From: Thermoproteota archaeon | Lineage (GTDB): Archaea; Thermoproteota; Methanomethylicia; Methanomethylicales; Methanomethylicaceae | DNA length: 35,709 bases | Direction: 5' to 3' | Assembly: GCA_016882195.1 (NCBI GenBank) | Contig: VGLU01000012.1 | Coordinates: 1-35,709 of the forward strand | In this document: in pieces, positions 1 through 7,503 of the stretch | Position numbering within the stretch: the first letter of the stretch is position 1 | Layout of the letters: the number at the start of each line of letters is the position of its first letter | Made by a program: the position numbers and the translations under genes | Notes under the pieces: model-generated | The model's input: only the letters and a program-made list of their open reading frames with translations | Told to the model about the DNA's origin: nothing | The model's database searches: none

Positions 1-798
1 TCATCCTCTCTCATGAGGACGGTTCAGACCCGGCGGGAGCAGTACGCGGCGCAGGGGGACTGCAGGAGCGGGCATCTCGCAAAGGCGTTCATCGCCGCAA
101 AGATTAGGAACCAGTACGCGGTGCTTGGGACCCTCGCGAAGGTCAGGAGCGAGTCCTCCCCCGATGTGGCGGCGGCTCTGATGGAGAAGCGCGAAGCCGT
201 ATCGGAACAGATAGCGCTACTAGAGGGCGTCCCTGCGGGTCCTGCCGCACTCATGAGGGGAATCGTCATGGGGCTTGAGGGAAATGCGTCAAGGCTCTAC
301 TGGGAGGGGATCTCCAAGGTAATACCCGAGCCCTTCGGTTTCCCTGGCAGGAGCGGGAGGTACGCGCAGGATCCCGTAAACGCGATGCTGAACTACGGCT
401 ACGCCCTCCTTGAGGGGGAGGTGTGGCGTGGAGTCCACTTCGCCGGTCTGGATCCATATGGTGGATTTTTGCATGTTGACCGCCCCGGGAAGGCGAGCAT
501 GGTCCTCGACCTGATGGAGGAGTTCCGGCAGCAGACCGTGGACAAGACCGTCGTTGCCCTGATAACGAAGGGGGTCGTGAAGGCTAACGAGTTCGAGATG
601 GTCGAGGGCATCTGCAAGCTCGGAGACGCATCCAAGCGCCGGCTGATCGAGGAGCTGGAAGGAGCCTTCGAGAGCTACGTGAGGCACAGGGACGTTAAGG
701 TAAGGTGGACCGACCTGATCCTCAGCCAAGCGGTGGACATCGCGAAATACCTCCGCGGGGAGCTCAAATCCTATGAGGCATTCTACCTGCGCTGGTGA
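1..798 (+). CDS. cas1: Cas1 CRISPR integrase, 5' end cut by window
   Basis: Cas1 is the metal-dependent integrase that inserts spacers into CRISPR arrays, normally with Cas2. The frame is open to base 1, so the N-terminal beta domain is missing; a complete Cas1 is usually about 300-340 residues and 265 codons are present. Counting from the Met at base 13, the alpha-helical catalytic domain shows the expected metal ligands: Glu89 (in GLEGNASR), His154 (in GGFLHVDRPGK) and Asp166/Glu169 (in LDLMEEFR). The Met at 13 is therefore an internal residue, not the start. The gene overlaps cas4 by 26 bases, so the two are co-transcribed. Base composition is GC-rich, like the chromosomal genes to the right of 9 kb and unlike the effector genes that follow. 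Family assignment is secure; the missing upstream part could also contain cas2. Confidence 0.93.
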   Translation, partial: SSSLMRTVQTRREQYAAQGDCRSGHLAKAFIAAKIRNQYAVLGTLAKVRSESSPDVAAALMEKREAVSEQIALLEGVPAGPAALMRGIVMGLEGNASRLYWEGISKVIPEPFGFPGRSGRYAQDPVNAMLNYGYALLEGEVWRGVHFAGLDPYGGFLHVDRPGKASMVLDLMEEFRQQTVDKTVVALITKGVVKANEFEMVEGICKLGDASKRRLIEELEGAFESYVRHRDVKVRWTDLILSQAVDIAKYLRGELKSYEAFYLRW

Positions 799-1375
799 GG
801 ACGTAACCGTAACGGTCTTCGACATAGCTCAATACTTCTATTGCCCGAGGAAGGTCTACTACCTGCGGGTGCTCGGCGCACCCACCAAGCCCCGGAAGAA
901 GATGGAGGTCGGGAGGGAGGAGCAGAGCCGGGAGGAGGAGAGACTGACGGAGAGGAAGACCATCTACGGGTTCGAGAGGGAGAAGGTGAAGGAAGTGGTT
1001 TACCGACCCTATCTTGAGGCGCCGGATATCGGGCTGGCGGGCCAGCTGGACGTTCTGCTGAAGATGGAGGACGGCGAGCTGATACCAGTCGACTCGAAGT
1101 ACACCGAGGGCATAGGGGTACCGCGCCAGTACCGGAAGCAGATCGTGGCTTACGTAGTTCTCTTAGACCATGCATTTGGCATCAAGACCAAAAGGGGAAT
1201 CATCTACTTCCCTCAGCAGAAGGAGGCAGTAGAAGTTACCGTGACTGAAGAGGACAAGCATTCCATGAGTAGAGACATTCAGAGGATAAGGCAAATCCTG
1301 CTCAAAGAAGTGATCCCGAGAAAGGTTGCGGATGAAAAATGTGGTTACTGCGAAGTGAGACGATACTGTGTCTAG
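773..1375 (+). CDS. cas4: Cas4 iron-sulfur exonuclease of spacer acquisition
   Basis: Cas4 trims prespacers and helps select the PAM and the orientation of integration by Cas1-Cas2. The 200-residue product has the four cysteines of the Fe-S cluster at Cys24 (YFYCPRK) and Cys190, Cys193 and Cys199 (CGYCEVRRYC at the C-terminus). The RecB-like nuclease core is seen as GQLDVLL, then VDSKYTEG, then QYRKQIVAYVVLLD, which supply the Asp, Asp-x-Lys and Gln-x3-Tyr type motifs. The ATG at 773 lies inside cas1; no better start is available before the first cysteine. Odd point: codons up to about base 1150 are GC-rich, and the remaining third shifts to the AT-richer style of the cas5-cas3 block, as if a recombination edge ran through the gene. 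It ends 48 bases before the convergent cas5 stop. Confidence 0.93.
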   Translation: MRHSTCAGEDVTVTVFDIAQYFYCPRKVYYLRVLGAPTKPRKKMEVGREEQSREEERLTERKTIYGFEREKVKEVVYRPYLEAPDIGLAGQLDVLLKMEDGELIPVDSKYTEGIGVPRQYRKQIVAYVVLLDHAFGIKTKRGIIYFPQQKEAVEVTVTEEDKHSMSRDIQRIRQILLKEVIPRKVADEKCGYCEVRRYCV

Positions 1376-1423
1376 TCCTTGAAATGGTAGAACACATCTA
1401 ATTATCAATTAAAAGATCGATGA

Positions 1424-2107
1424 TTATCGTATCAGCTCATATACAGTGTAGTTGCTTTCTTTGATAGCTACTCTAAGTGGATATAAAAAAGGTTTGAGTA
1501 TTAGTGCTCCTTTGGCCATCTTTTTTCCCGAGTATGGGTTTATATCATCAAAGGTTGCTCTATCTGTAAAATCGGTCAACATGAAAACAATCCCTTTGCT
1601 ACCTTCCTTAATTAAAGAAGATTTATCAAATGGCTGAGGACAGCGCTTTAGATTAGGCTCAATAAAACCGCTATTAATACAACTACAAACAGAGTCGGAA
1701 CTACCAAAGTATTGTATGTCCATCAATGCCTCTAGCATTAATTGGCTCTTTTCTGGAGGCACATTCAAATGAATATTCAGTGTATCTCCATAAACAATAT
1801 ATTCTCTAATGCCAAAAGTTCTTTCAAATCCTCTTTCGCTCCGTTTTTGTTTCAACCTCTTCATAAAGCTCTTAAAGATGGCTATTTTATTAGGCAAAAC
1901 GAGACCGACAGGCACCGTTTTTATGCCATCAAATAATTTTCTTCCTTTCTCAACGTCTCCACTACGATTGATTATCGATGATACTGCCGCCAGCTTCACA
2001 GTCGATGGGCTTGGGGTCGGTGCTGAAAGCGCGTACGAAGAAGAAAAATATGGTATCCTGTAAGAAAAAGTGCTTGCGAAAGAGTACTCTGCACCAACCC
2101 AAACCAT
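1424..2107 (-). CDS. cas5: Cas5 (I-A-like) Cascade subunit
   Basis: Cas5 caps the 5' handle of the crRNA in the type I interference complex. The 227-residue protein has the characteristic N-terminal RRM-region segment SAPTPSPSTVKLAAVS (about residues 28-43), which matches the Cas5 signature of a Ser/Ala-Pro-rich loop followed by a helix. The ATG overlaps the cas7 stop by one base (TAATG), so it is the last gene of the leftward effector operon. No catalytic His/Tyr residues of the kind used by the processing Cas5d can be assigned, and a separate Cas6 is present, so a structural role is inferred. The gene is AT-rich relative to cas1. Csc1 of subtype I-D is the main alternative, but the neighbouring Csa2-type Cas7 argues for I-A. 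Confidence 0.85.
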   Translation of the reverse strand: MVWVGAEYSFASTFSYRIPYFSSSYALSAPTPSPSTVKLAAVSSIINRSGDVEKGRKLFDGIKTVPVGLVLPNKIAIFKSFMKRLKQKRSERGFERTFGIREYIVYGDTLNIHLNVPPEKSQLMLEALMDIQYFGSSDSVCSCINSGFIEPNLKRCPQPFDKSSLIKEGSKGIVFMLTDFTDRATFDDINPYSGKKMAKGALILKPFLYPLRVAIKESNYTVYELIR

Positions 2108-3015
2108 TACTCTTTGACACCAAGCCTGTAAGGAATCAATTCCTTTAATGTATCCATGGTGGCCAAGAATTCTGAGAGGGATCCAAATTCTTTAATATTC
2201 GCTCCCTTTGAAATCTTCTTTACTTGATCCTTATACCCCTCTATAAGCGGACTTATGATAGGCACTGGTACCCCTTTCTGCGAGGTTACAATGACCCCAT
2301 CAAACGCGCTGAAATGAGGTAAACGAGTTGTGGTCATGGCTCCCTCTAACCGCATCATCATTGACTTGTAAGAATCCAAAACTAGTTCGTATCTTTCTTT
2401 CTGGCTTTTATTGTTAAGTTCGTAGTTGTAATTTACTTCGTTTAGACCCACCCTCCATGGCTGGAAAACTGATACCATCGCGTACACACCAGATCTGGTC
2501 GGTCTATTGTAGATCATTTGTTCTGAAACTTTGGCTTCCTTTCCTTTCTCTCTTTTTTTCTCGCCGAGAGCAACTCGGGTATGAACATGTATATCTCTGT
2601 AGAATTTTTCAGGAATTCCTAGCGCCCACCCGAACTCAACTGTAGACTTTCTGTTAACGGTAGGTTCTTGAACAAGGAATCCATGAGTATCACAAACAAC
2701 ACAATTTAACGCCTCTTTAACCGCATCAGGTGCCCTCTCTTTGCTTGTAACTAGGCTATTACCATCTGCCCTCATGGGGCTCATAACTTTGCATGCCTCA
2801 CAGAGATTTATGTTCGCCGCTTTAGCCAATTGCCAAAGACTTTCAGCATGAATGTGTTTTAACATCTCTCCGCTGATACCATCGGTCTTTGTACCATCTG
2901 CAAGTATCACTGTCCTTGGCTCAGTTACATTCCCTATAGTCCCCTCATTATTCAAAGAGTGTGCATCTATTCTCATCCGCCCTAAGATTCCAATTTCATA
3001 AACCATATTGGCCAT
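2107..3015 (-). CDS. cas7: Cas7 (Csa2/DevR family) Cascade backbone
   Basis: Cas7 polymerises along the crRNA to form the backbone of Cascade. The 302-residue protein shows DevR/Csa2 features: an N-terminal strand IGILGRMRIDAHSLNNEG, the segment GISGEMLKHIHAESLWQLA that in this family contacts RNA, and CVVCDTHGFL at about residues 122-131. The ATG at 3015 is 3 bases after the csa5 stop, so the two are translationally close. Length is normal for Csa2. Four cysteines (CEAC near residues 69-72 and CVVC) could bind a metal; that is only an inference. Codon use is AT-rich in keeping with cas5 and cas8. Confidence 0.9.
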   Translation of the reverse strand: MANMVYEIGILGRMRIDAHSLNNEGTIGNVTEPRTVILADGTKTDGISGEMLKHIHAESLWQLAKAANINLCEACKVMSPMRADGNSLVTSKERAPDAVKEALNCVVCDTHGFLVQEPTVNRKSTVEFGWALGIPEKFYRDIHVHTRVALGEKKREKGKEAKVSEQMIYNRPTRSGVYAMVSVFQPWRVGLNEVNYNYELNNKSQKERYELVLDSYKSMMMRLEGAMTTTRLPHFSAFDGVIVTSQKGVPVPIISPLIEGYKDQVKKISKGANIKEFGSLSEFLATMDTLKELIPYRLGVKE

Positions 3016-3018
3016 TTA

Positions 3019-3369
3019 TTATTCCTCCTTCTCTGGTCTTACGAGCGCGTGTGCTATTAGCGCAGCACTCACAATTTGGACTCCGTATGATTCTGCAAGC
3101 ATTATCAAATCCTTGAGATCTTTATCGGTTGGTTTGAAGGCGAACTTACCAGTTTTCTCTCGCTCGTATCTTCTAGTTTGAGAATCATATCTTCGTAGAA
3201 ATTTCTTTAAAACCTCAATGAATTGATCCATCTTCTCGACGTACTCTAGCTCCACAAGGGATGTATAATCTTCTGCGCCACCATATTCACGCTTGCCAAT
3301 TGCGTATCTTAACGCAGTACCAAAGTTTTCTACAGCGCTATTAGAAAACAGATCATACATCTTGGACAT
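3019..3369 (-). CDS. csa5: Probable Csa5/Cas11a small subunit
   Basis: This 116-residue, mainly helical protein sits between the Cas8-like and Cas7 genes, exactly where type I-A loci encode the small subunit Csa5 (Cas11a), which lines the non-target strand path of Cascade. Visible features are the segment AVENFGTALRYAIGKREYGG at the N-terminus, a basic middle (FLRRYDSQTRRYER) and a hydrophobic C-terminal helix (SYGVQIVSAALIAHALVR). Start options are the ATG at 3369, overlapping the end of the cas8a-like gene by 17 bases, or the ATG at 3360. The assignment rests on size, helix content and position more than on strong motifs, since small subunits are poorly conserved. Confidence 0.65.
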   Translation of the reverse strand: MSKMYDLFSNSAVENFGTALRYAIGKREYGGAEDYTSLVELEYVEKMDQFIEVLKKFLRRYDSQTRRYEREKTGKFAFKPTDKDLKDLIMLAESYGVQIVSAALIAHALVRPEKEE

Positions 3370-4393
3370 TCTTGAGTAAAACCTCCAAAGGTTTCTTGTC
3401 CCAGAGCATTACGTTTTTACTTATCCTCGCACGTATATAAAGGTCTTCGCACCTAATGAAAGTTCTCAAACTCGGATGAATAATGAATTCAGCGAATGAA
3501 AAAGTAAGTTCCTGTTTGATCCCTTTTGCATAGCCATTGCTCATAATTATATCTATCTTCTCTAGGGCATCAAATCCTGCCGGGTCCTGAAGGAATTGTT
3601 CCATAAGGGATAAGCCAAATTTACCTCCACCGCCTGGCTTTGGCTGTTGTCCGGTTCTGCGCATAACATTGAATATTATTGAATCGTACTTACTCGAACG
3701 AGCTGCTTTCCTGCGGGCAATAACACTTGCCATCTTTACCGAGTAGTGCGCCAAAGCGACGTTTGCAGATATGTTACATATATTCTCTTTCGACAGATCA
3801 TCGCGTATCTGTCTGTGTTGTATGAGCCACACATCAGTAGGATTTGGAACTAGATTTAAGATAAAATCGCTACCTACTCGATGATAATTAAAGAATACGC
3901 TTCCAATACACGCGATTGCCCAAGAGTGTTTATCAGTGTAAAGTTGGGATCCTTCGTGATACGTTACCCCTTTCTTTTCTTCTCTGAATCCCTTTGCTGC
4001 AGAAACGTCGATTGATTGATATATGGCTCTGCCATCCTTCACGACATTGCCTATGACAGGATGAAATCCAGGATCCGAATGCGTTTTCAGGATCTCTTGA
4101 TATTCAGTGCTTAAGATTTCTTCAACATCTTTTCTGGGGAATTTTTTCTTTGCATCTTTTCTCTCCCTTACTGTTTGAAACACTTGGCCCCACCCGTCAT
4201 TGTCTACGAACAGTTGAGGATTAACATTTGATGGCAATTTGCCTTCGGTGGAGACCAGATACAAATGCCCTAGATCCTGAATTCTAATGTCTGTAATATC
4301 ATCAGGATTTTTCACCAAATATGCCAGACCAAAAGCCCTCAGGGCATCAAACATTTCGAATCCAGTCTTATTTAAGAAAAGTTGCCCTTCCAA
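3353..4393 (-). CDS. cas8a: Probable Cas8a (Csa4-like) large subunit
   Basis: Large subunits of type I complexes recognise the PAM and recruit Cas3. This 346-residue protein is the only candidate in the operon, has the size of the short Cas8a2/Csa4 family and lies directly between cas3 and the small subunit. No diagnostic catalytic motif is expected or seen. A glycine/proline-rich linker (QQPKPGGGGKFG, about residues 254-265) separates an N-terminal part from a C-terminal helical part. The start is TTG at 4393, chosen because an in-frame stop lies 8 codons upstream and GAGGAA (4405-4400) gives a ribosome binding site 6 bases before it. It could be another Cas8 subtype; a profile search would decide. 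Confidence 0.62.
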   Translation of the reverse strand: MEGQLFLNKTGFEMFDALRAFGLAYLVKNPDDITDIRIQDLGHLYLVSTEGKLPSNVNPQLFVDNDGWGQVFQTVRERKDAKKKFPRKDVEEILSTEYQEILKTHSDPGFHPVIGNVVKDGRAIYQSIDVSAAKGFREEKKGVTYHEGSQLYTDKHSWAIACIGSVFFNYHRVGSDFILNLVPNPTDVWLIQHRQIRDDLSKENICNISANVALAHYSVKMASVIARRKAARSSKYDSIIFNVMRRTGQQPKPGGGGKFGLSLMEQFLQDPAGFDALEKIDIIMSNGYAKGIKQELTFSFAEFIIHPSLRTFIRCEDLYIRARISKNVMLWDKKPLEVLLKNVQDV

Positions 4394-4399
4394 AGCATA

Positions 4400-4438
4400 T
4401 TCCTCTATTTTACATTAATGCGCTGGTTTATTTAATAA
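4400..4438 (-). promoter_or_regulatory. Possible internal promoter and RBS before cas8a
   Basis: In the 52-base gap after cas3, the minus strand reads TTATTAAATAA (4438-4428), a TATA-like box centred about 40 bases before the cas8a start. GAGGAA at 4405-4400 is a good Shine-Dalgarno match 6 bases from the TTG codon. This could let the Cascade subunits be transcribed apart from cas6 and cas3. The whole block is AT-rich, so a chance match is possible. Confidence 0.35.
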
Positions 4439-4445
4439 CTTGTTT

Positions 4446-6671
4446 CTAAATCACGTTTGTTTGGGAGAATGAAAGTTGATCCGATAATCGTACAAGTCTT
4501 GAAATTATACAATAACTCGTATAGATCTTTACGTTCTCAAATTCGGGTAACTTGGTCTCTAGATATGAAGCCTCACTCGAAGGGCAGACCATATCGAGAG
4601 AAAAAGTTACTCCGTAGGCTTTTTCAATTCTTTTCTCCACGTTATCAACTAAGCCCCTCCAACCGCTTATAAAGCAATATCTCTCAACTTGCATCGCTCT
4701 GGTATGATGGTGATGCCCGATTGCCAATGCTAATATTGTCCTTATCGTCCTCTGCCCAATGACATTTTGAAAGGCCTCTTGTAAAGCATATCCGGAAATC
4801 GTTGCATGAGGTGGTGGTTGTATCTTTTTGTCCCAAGGAGTATGCGCCAATGGGACTTCACTCGCGCCTACTGCCTCTTGCCATCTCTTGTTGAGCTTAC
4901 CAATGTCATGCAAACCTACTGCAAAGGCTATTACTCCACAGGTTTCTCTGCATCCTAATCCAAGAATATTAGCCAACAGTTCTATTGCTTTTCTTTCTTC
5001 AAGAAGCATCTTGTTAAAAGCGCTCAAACTCTTCAGCGCATGCTCAATCCAAGGCTCCTTAGAATACTCCGGGTGGGCAACTTCGTGATCCTTTCTAGGA
5101 TGAATTGCAAGATTGTGCCCTGCCTTCCCGAATACTAAACCGTAATCCTCATCGTAACTTGCATAACTTGGGGGTATTACATAACTTTTATACGGCTTTA
5201 CACTTTTTACTTGAGAAATAATGGGGCAAGGACGACCCCTTTCATCGTCGCTCCATTCCACTAAGTATAAGGGAACGCCTCTCTTATTGCCTTCTCTTTG
5301 CACGAGTCTAACGTCTACATTTAGCCATGGCATATTGAGAACGTCGTTGCCGAGGGAGAGTGGGCTATCGTGAATAGTAAGATTAACATTCAATATTTCT
5401 CTGACGTTTTGTTCTACCTCTATTTTATCTCCTTCAAAGGCAGCCCCTGCCAAACTATTAAGAATGCGCAGCCGTTGGTTCCTGTCATTCATTATCTGCC
5501 TGAAATGTTCACCTAGTAATGCATTAACAAAATGACGCTCTTCATCCCAGTTAATCACTTTGTCGTTAAGATTCTTGATCAAATATGATTTGCATTCGTT
5601 AATTATGGACGTTTCGTAAGGGGCACTATTTTCTATATCAAACACATATGCCTCCCCTGTCCCTCCCTCTCTTGCGCACCTCCCAAGGCGCTGAATTAAG
5701 GCATCTGGAGGTGCTACCTCTGTTAGAATAACATCGCATGAAATATCGAGCCCTACCTCACAGACTTGAGTGGTTATCAAGCATCCTGCCTTTTTAGCTC
5801 TGAACTGTTCCTTCATCTCCACCTCTTTTCTTTGCCTGTCTTCCGGCAAAAATCTAGAATGTAGCAAGAAAGAGGTAGGAATTTTGTCTTTGATCCTTGA
5901 ATAAAGTTCCTGTGCTCTGGAAACCGTGTTACACACGACTATCACATTATTATCCTTGAACTTTTCCAAAATGTCTTCATCAATCAAACCCCTCCCCGTC
6001 CAATGTAGAACCACCTTCCGGTTGCGCCTCTTCTCGACATATTCGTCTTTGCCCTCAACCAGCGCAAACCCTAATCCGTCAGTCAGATAGTTAACGAAGG
6101 CATCAGGCAGGGTTGCCGACATAACTACGGAGGGTAAGTTAAGCCGCTTTGCTCTCTCGACAAGAACAAGCATTGTCTGGAGCCCTAAACGATGATCATA
6201 AGTATGCACCTCATCGAAACACAACATTGAAGAGGTGGCCGCACCAGCTGGTATGTTTCCCAGATAGACTGGAAGACTCAGCGGAGTGGCACAGTAGGCA
6301 CCAACTGTCTGGTCAATAGTAGCAACAATCAAATCTGCCTTGAAAAATGGGTCGCCGTCCGATTTAGCTCCATGTTGAACCGCGACTTTTGCTGTCTCAC
6401 CAATATTTTTAATTTTGGCAATTATCCTGTCAGCAACATCATCAGCCAGAGCCCTTGTAGGAAGTGAATATATTAGGCGTGAAGGCAGCTTATCCCTTCT
6501 GCCCATAAGAAACGGAATCACGCAAGCTTCAGTTTTGCCAGACCCACAGGGCGCTCTAATTACCACCGAATTGCCTTCAAGGATCTTCTCAGCAGCCTCT
6601 TTTTGATGCTTATATGGGGGATTACCTCCTAAACTTATTCTAAACACTTCTTCGACATTCTGACTAGACAT
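4446..6671 (-). CDS. cas3: Cas3 helicase-nuclease with C-terminal HD domain
   Basis: Cas3 unwinds and degrades DNA marked by Cascade. The 741-residue chain begins with the SF2 helicase: Walker A APCGSGKTE (residues 40-48), DEVH box (153-156), SAT (185-187), VGLD (306-309) and motif VI QRLGRCAREG (327-336). The HD nuclease follows at the C-terminus: His544, His588-Asp589 in VGLHDIGKLNKRWQ, His622 in HATISGYAL, the run HHHH at 653-656 and a closing Asp731 in RLSDQL. This order is the reverse of the common HD-helicase Cas3, and subtype I-A usually has helicase (Cas3') and HD (Cas3'') as separate genes, so this looks like a Cas3'-Cas3'' fusion. All key residues are present, so it is probably active. 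The ATG at 6671 lies 3 bases after the cas6 stop. Confidence 0.93.
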   Translation of the reverse strand: MSSQNVEEVFRISLGGNPPYKHQKEAAEKILEGNSVVIRAPCGSGKTEACVIPFLMGRRDKLPSRLIYSLPTRALADDVADRIIAKIKNIGETAKVAVQHGAKSDGDPFFKADLIVATIDQTVGAYCATPLSLPVYLGNIPAGAATSSMLCFDEVHTYDHRLGLQTMLVLVERAKRLNLPSVVMSATLPDAFVNYLTDGLGFALVEGKDEYVEKRRNRKVVLHWTGRGLIDEDILEKFKDNNVIVVCNTVSRAQELYSRIKDKIPTSFLLHSRFLPEDRQRKEVEMKEQFRAKKAGCLITTQVCEVGLDISCDVILTEVAPPDALIQRLGRCAREGGTGEAYVFDIENSAPYETSIINECKSYLIKNLNDKVINWDEERHFVNALLGEHFRQIMNDRNQRLRILNSLAGAAFEGDKIEVEQNVREILNVNLTIHDSPLSLGNDVLNMPWLNVDVRLVQREGNKRGVPLYLVEWSDDERGRPCPIISQVKSVKPYKSYVIPPSYASYDEDYGLVFGKAGHNLAIHPRKDHEVAHPEYSKEPWIEHALKSLSAFNKMLLEERKAIELLANILGLGCRETCGVIAFAVGLHDIGKLNKRWQEAVGASEVPLAHTPWDKKIQPPPHATISGYALQEAFQNVIGQRTIRTILALAIGHHHHTRAMQVERYCFISGWRGLVDNVEKRIEKAYGVTFSLDMVCPSSEASYLETKLPEFENVKIYTSYCIISRLVRLSDQLSFSQTNVI

Positions 6672-6674
6672 AAT

Positions 6675-7475
6675 CTATTTACCTGCCCTCCTCTCGAGGC
6701 GTTGAGCAACACCAAAGCCTGCGGTTCTATTCTTTCCTACATTGGAATACTCTGCTAAACTGCCCAAGCAATTCGTTAACCTTTGCCACCTTCCATTATC
6801 CCCCAATCGATATGCCACCCACCCCGTGAAGCCTATTGCCTTCCCCTTCCCGGTCGATTCTTGCCTTGTCTCAAGGGAGTATCCCGAGACTCCTGCCTCT
6901 CTTCCGAGCCACTTGAGGTACGTTTCCTTCTCTTGCCCCTCGAACTTCCTGTCAGAGTACATGTTCCAAAGACTCAGGAGGCCTCCGAAGACCCTCTTGG
7001 GCTCCGGGAATAGGCAGTAGTACCTCTGCCCTAGCGCCGCGAAGCAAGTAGGTGTATGGAAGTACAACCTGAACGCCTCAACGGGCTTTGCCTCATCCCA
7101 CAGTTCTCTGTAGCTCTTGGTTTTCATATTCACCGAGGCTATCCTGAACACCGTGTCATAAATCAGGAAGCTCTGCTTTGACTCGAAGCACCTCAAAAGT
7201 AACGTTGCGTAATCGTCCGCCAGAAACCTCACTCCCACCCAACATGGGTGCTCGGGGTTCAAGACGTAACCCCCTGCGGTTCTAGCCTTGCTCCGGAACC
7301 TCAGCGGCGTGACCGCGTATGCCTTCCTAATGTTCGGCTCGTGGAGGACCTGAGAGGCGGCCGGATCCACCCGGCGTATCGCCTGCAGCAGTATCCCCCG
7401 GGCAAGGTAGCCCGTGAAGTGGGGCATCCTCACCTCCTTCTCCCCGTACATCTCGAACTCAAACTCTACCGGCAA
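6675..7475 (-). CDS. cas6: Cas6 crRNA-processing endoribonuclease
   Basis: Cas6 cuts the long CRISPR transcript within the repeats. The 266-residue protein ends with the glycine-rich loop of the second ferredoxin-like fold (YSNVGKNRTAGFGVAQRLE), and the preceding FTGWVAYRL strand also fits Cas6 C-terminal domains. The start is TTG at 7475; an in-frame stop is 4 codons further upstream and no ATG is available. Histidines such as the one in YFHTPTCF are candidates for the variable active site, but which residue acts cannot be told by eye. The gene follows the ATPase by 28 bases and precedes cas3 by 3, so it is in the same operon. Its 5' two thirds are GC-richer than cas3 and its 3' end shares the AT-richer style. 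Confidence 0.85.
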   Translation of the reverse strand: MPVEFEFEMYGEKEVRMPHFTGYLARGILLQAIRRVDPAASQVLHEPNIRKAYAVTPLRFRSKARTAGGYVLNPEHPCWVGVRFLADDYATLLLRCFESKQSFLIYDTVFRIASVNMKTKSYRELWDEAKPVEAFRLYFHTPTCFAALGQRYYCLFPEPKRVFGGLLSLWNMYSDRKFEGQEKETYLKWLGREAGVSGYSLETRQESTGKGKAIGFTGWVAYRLGDNGRWQRLTNCLGSLAEYSNVGKNRTAGFGVAQRLERRAGK

Positions 7476-7503
7476 GTCTATCGACCACTATTTGAATCGT
7501 CAT

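Noticed and set aside
289-825. Long minus-strand frame opposite cas1
   Set aside because: It lies fully inside cas1, whose catalytic motifs are clear; GC-rich genes give long antisense frames.
1376-1423. Possible terminator or array remnant between convergent cas4 and cas5
   Set aside because: Only 48 AT-rich bases with no inverted repeat or CRISPR-like repeat.
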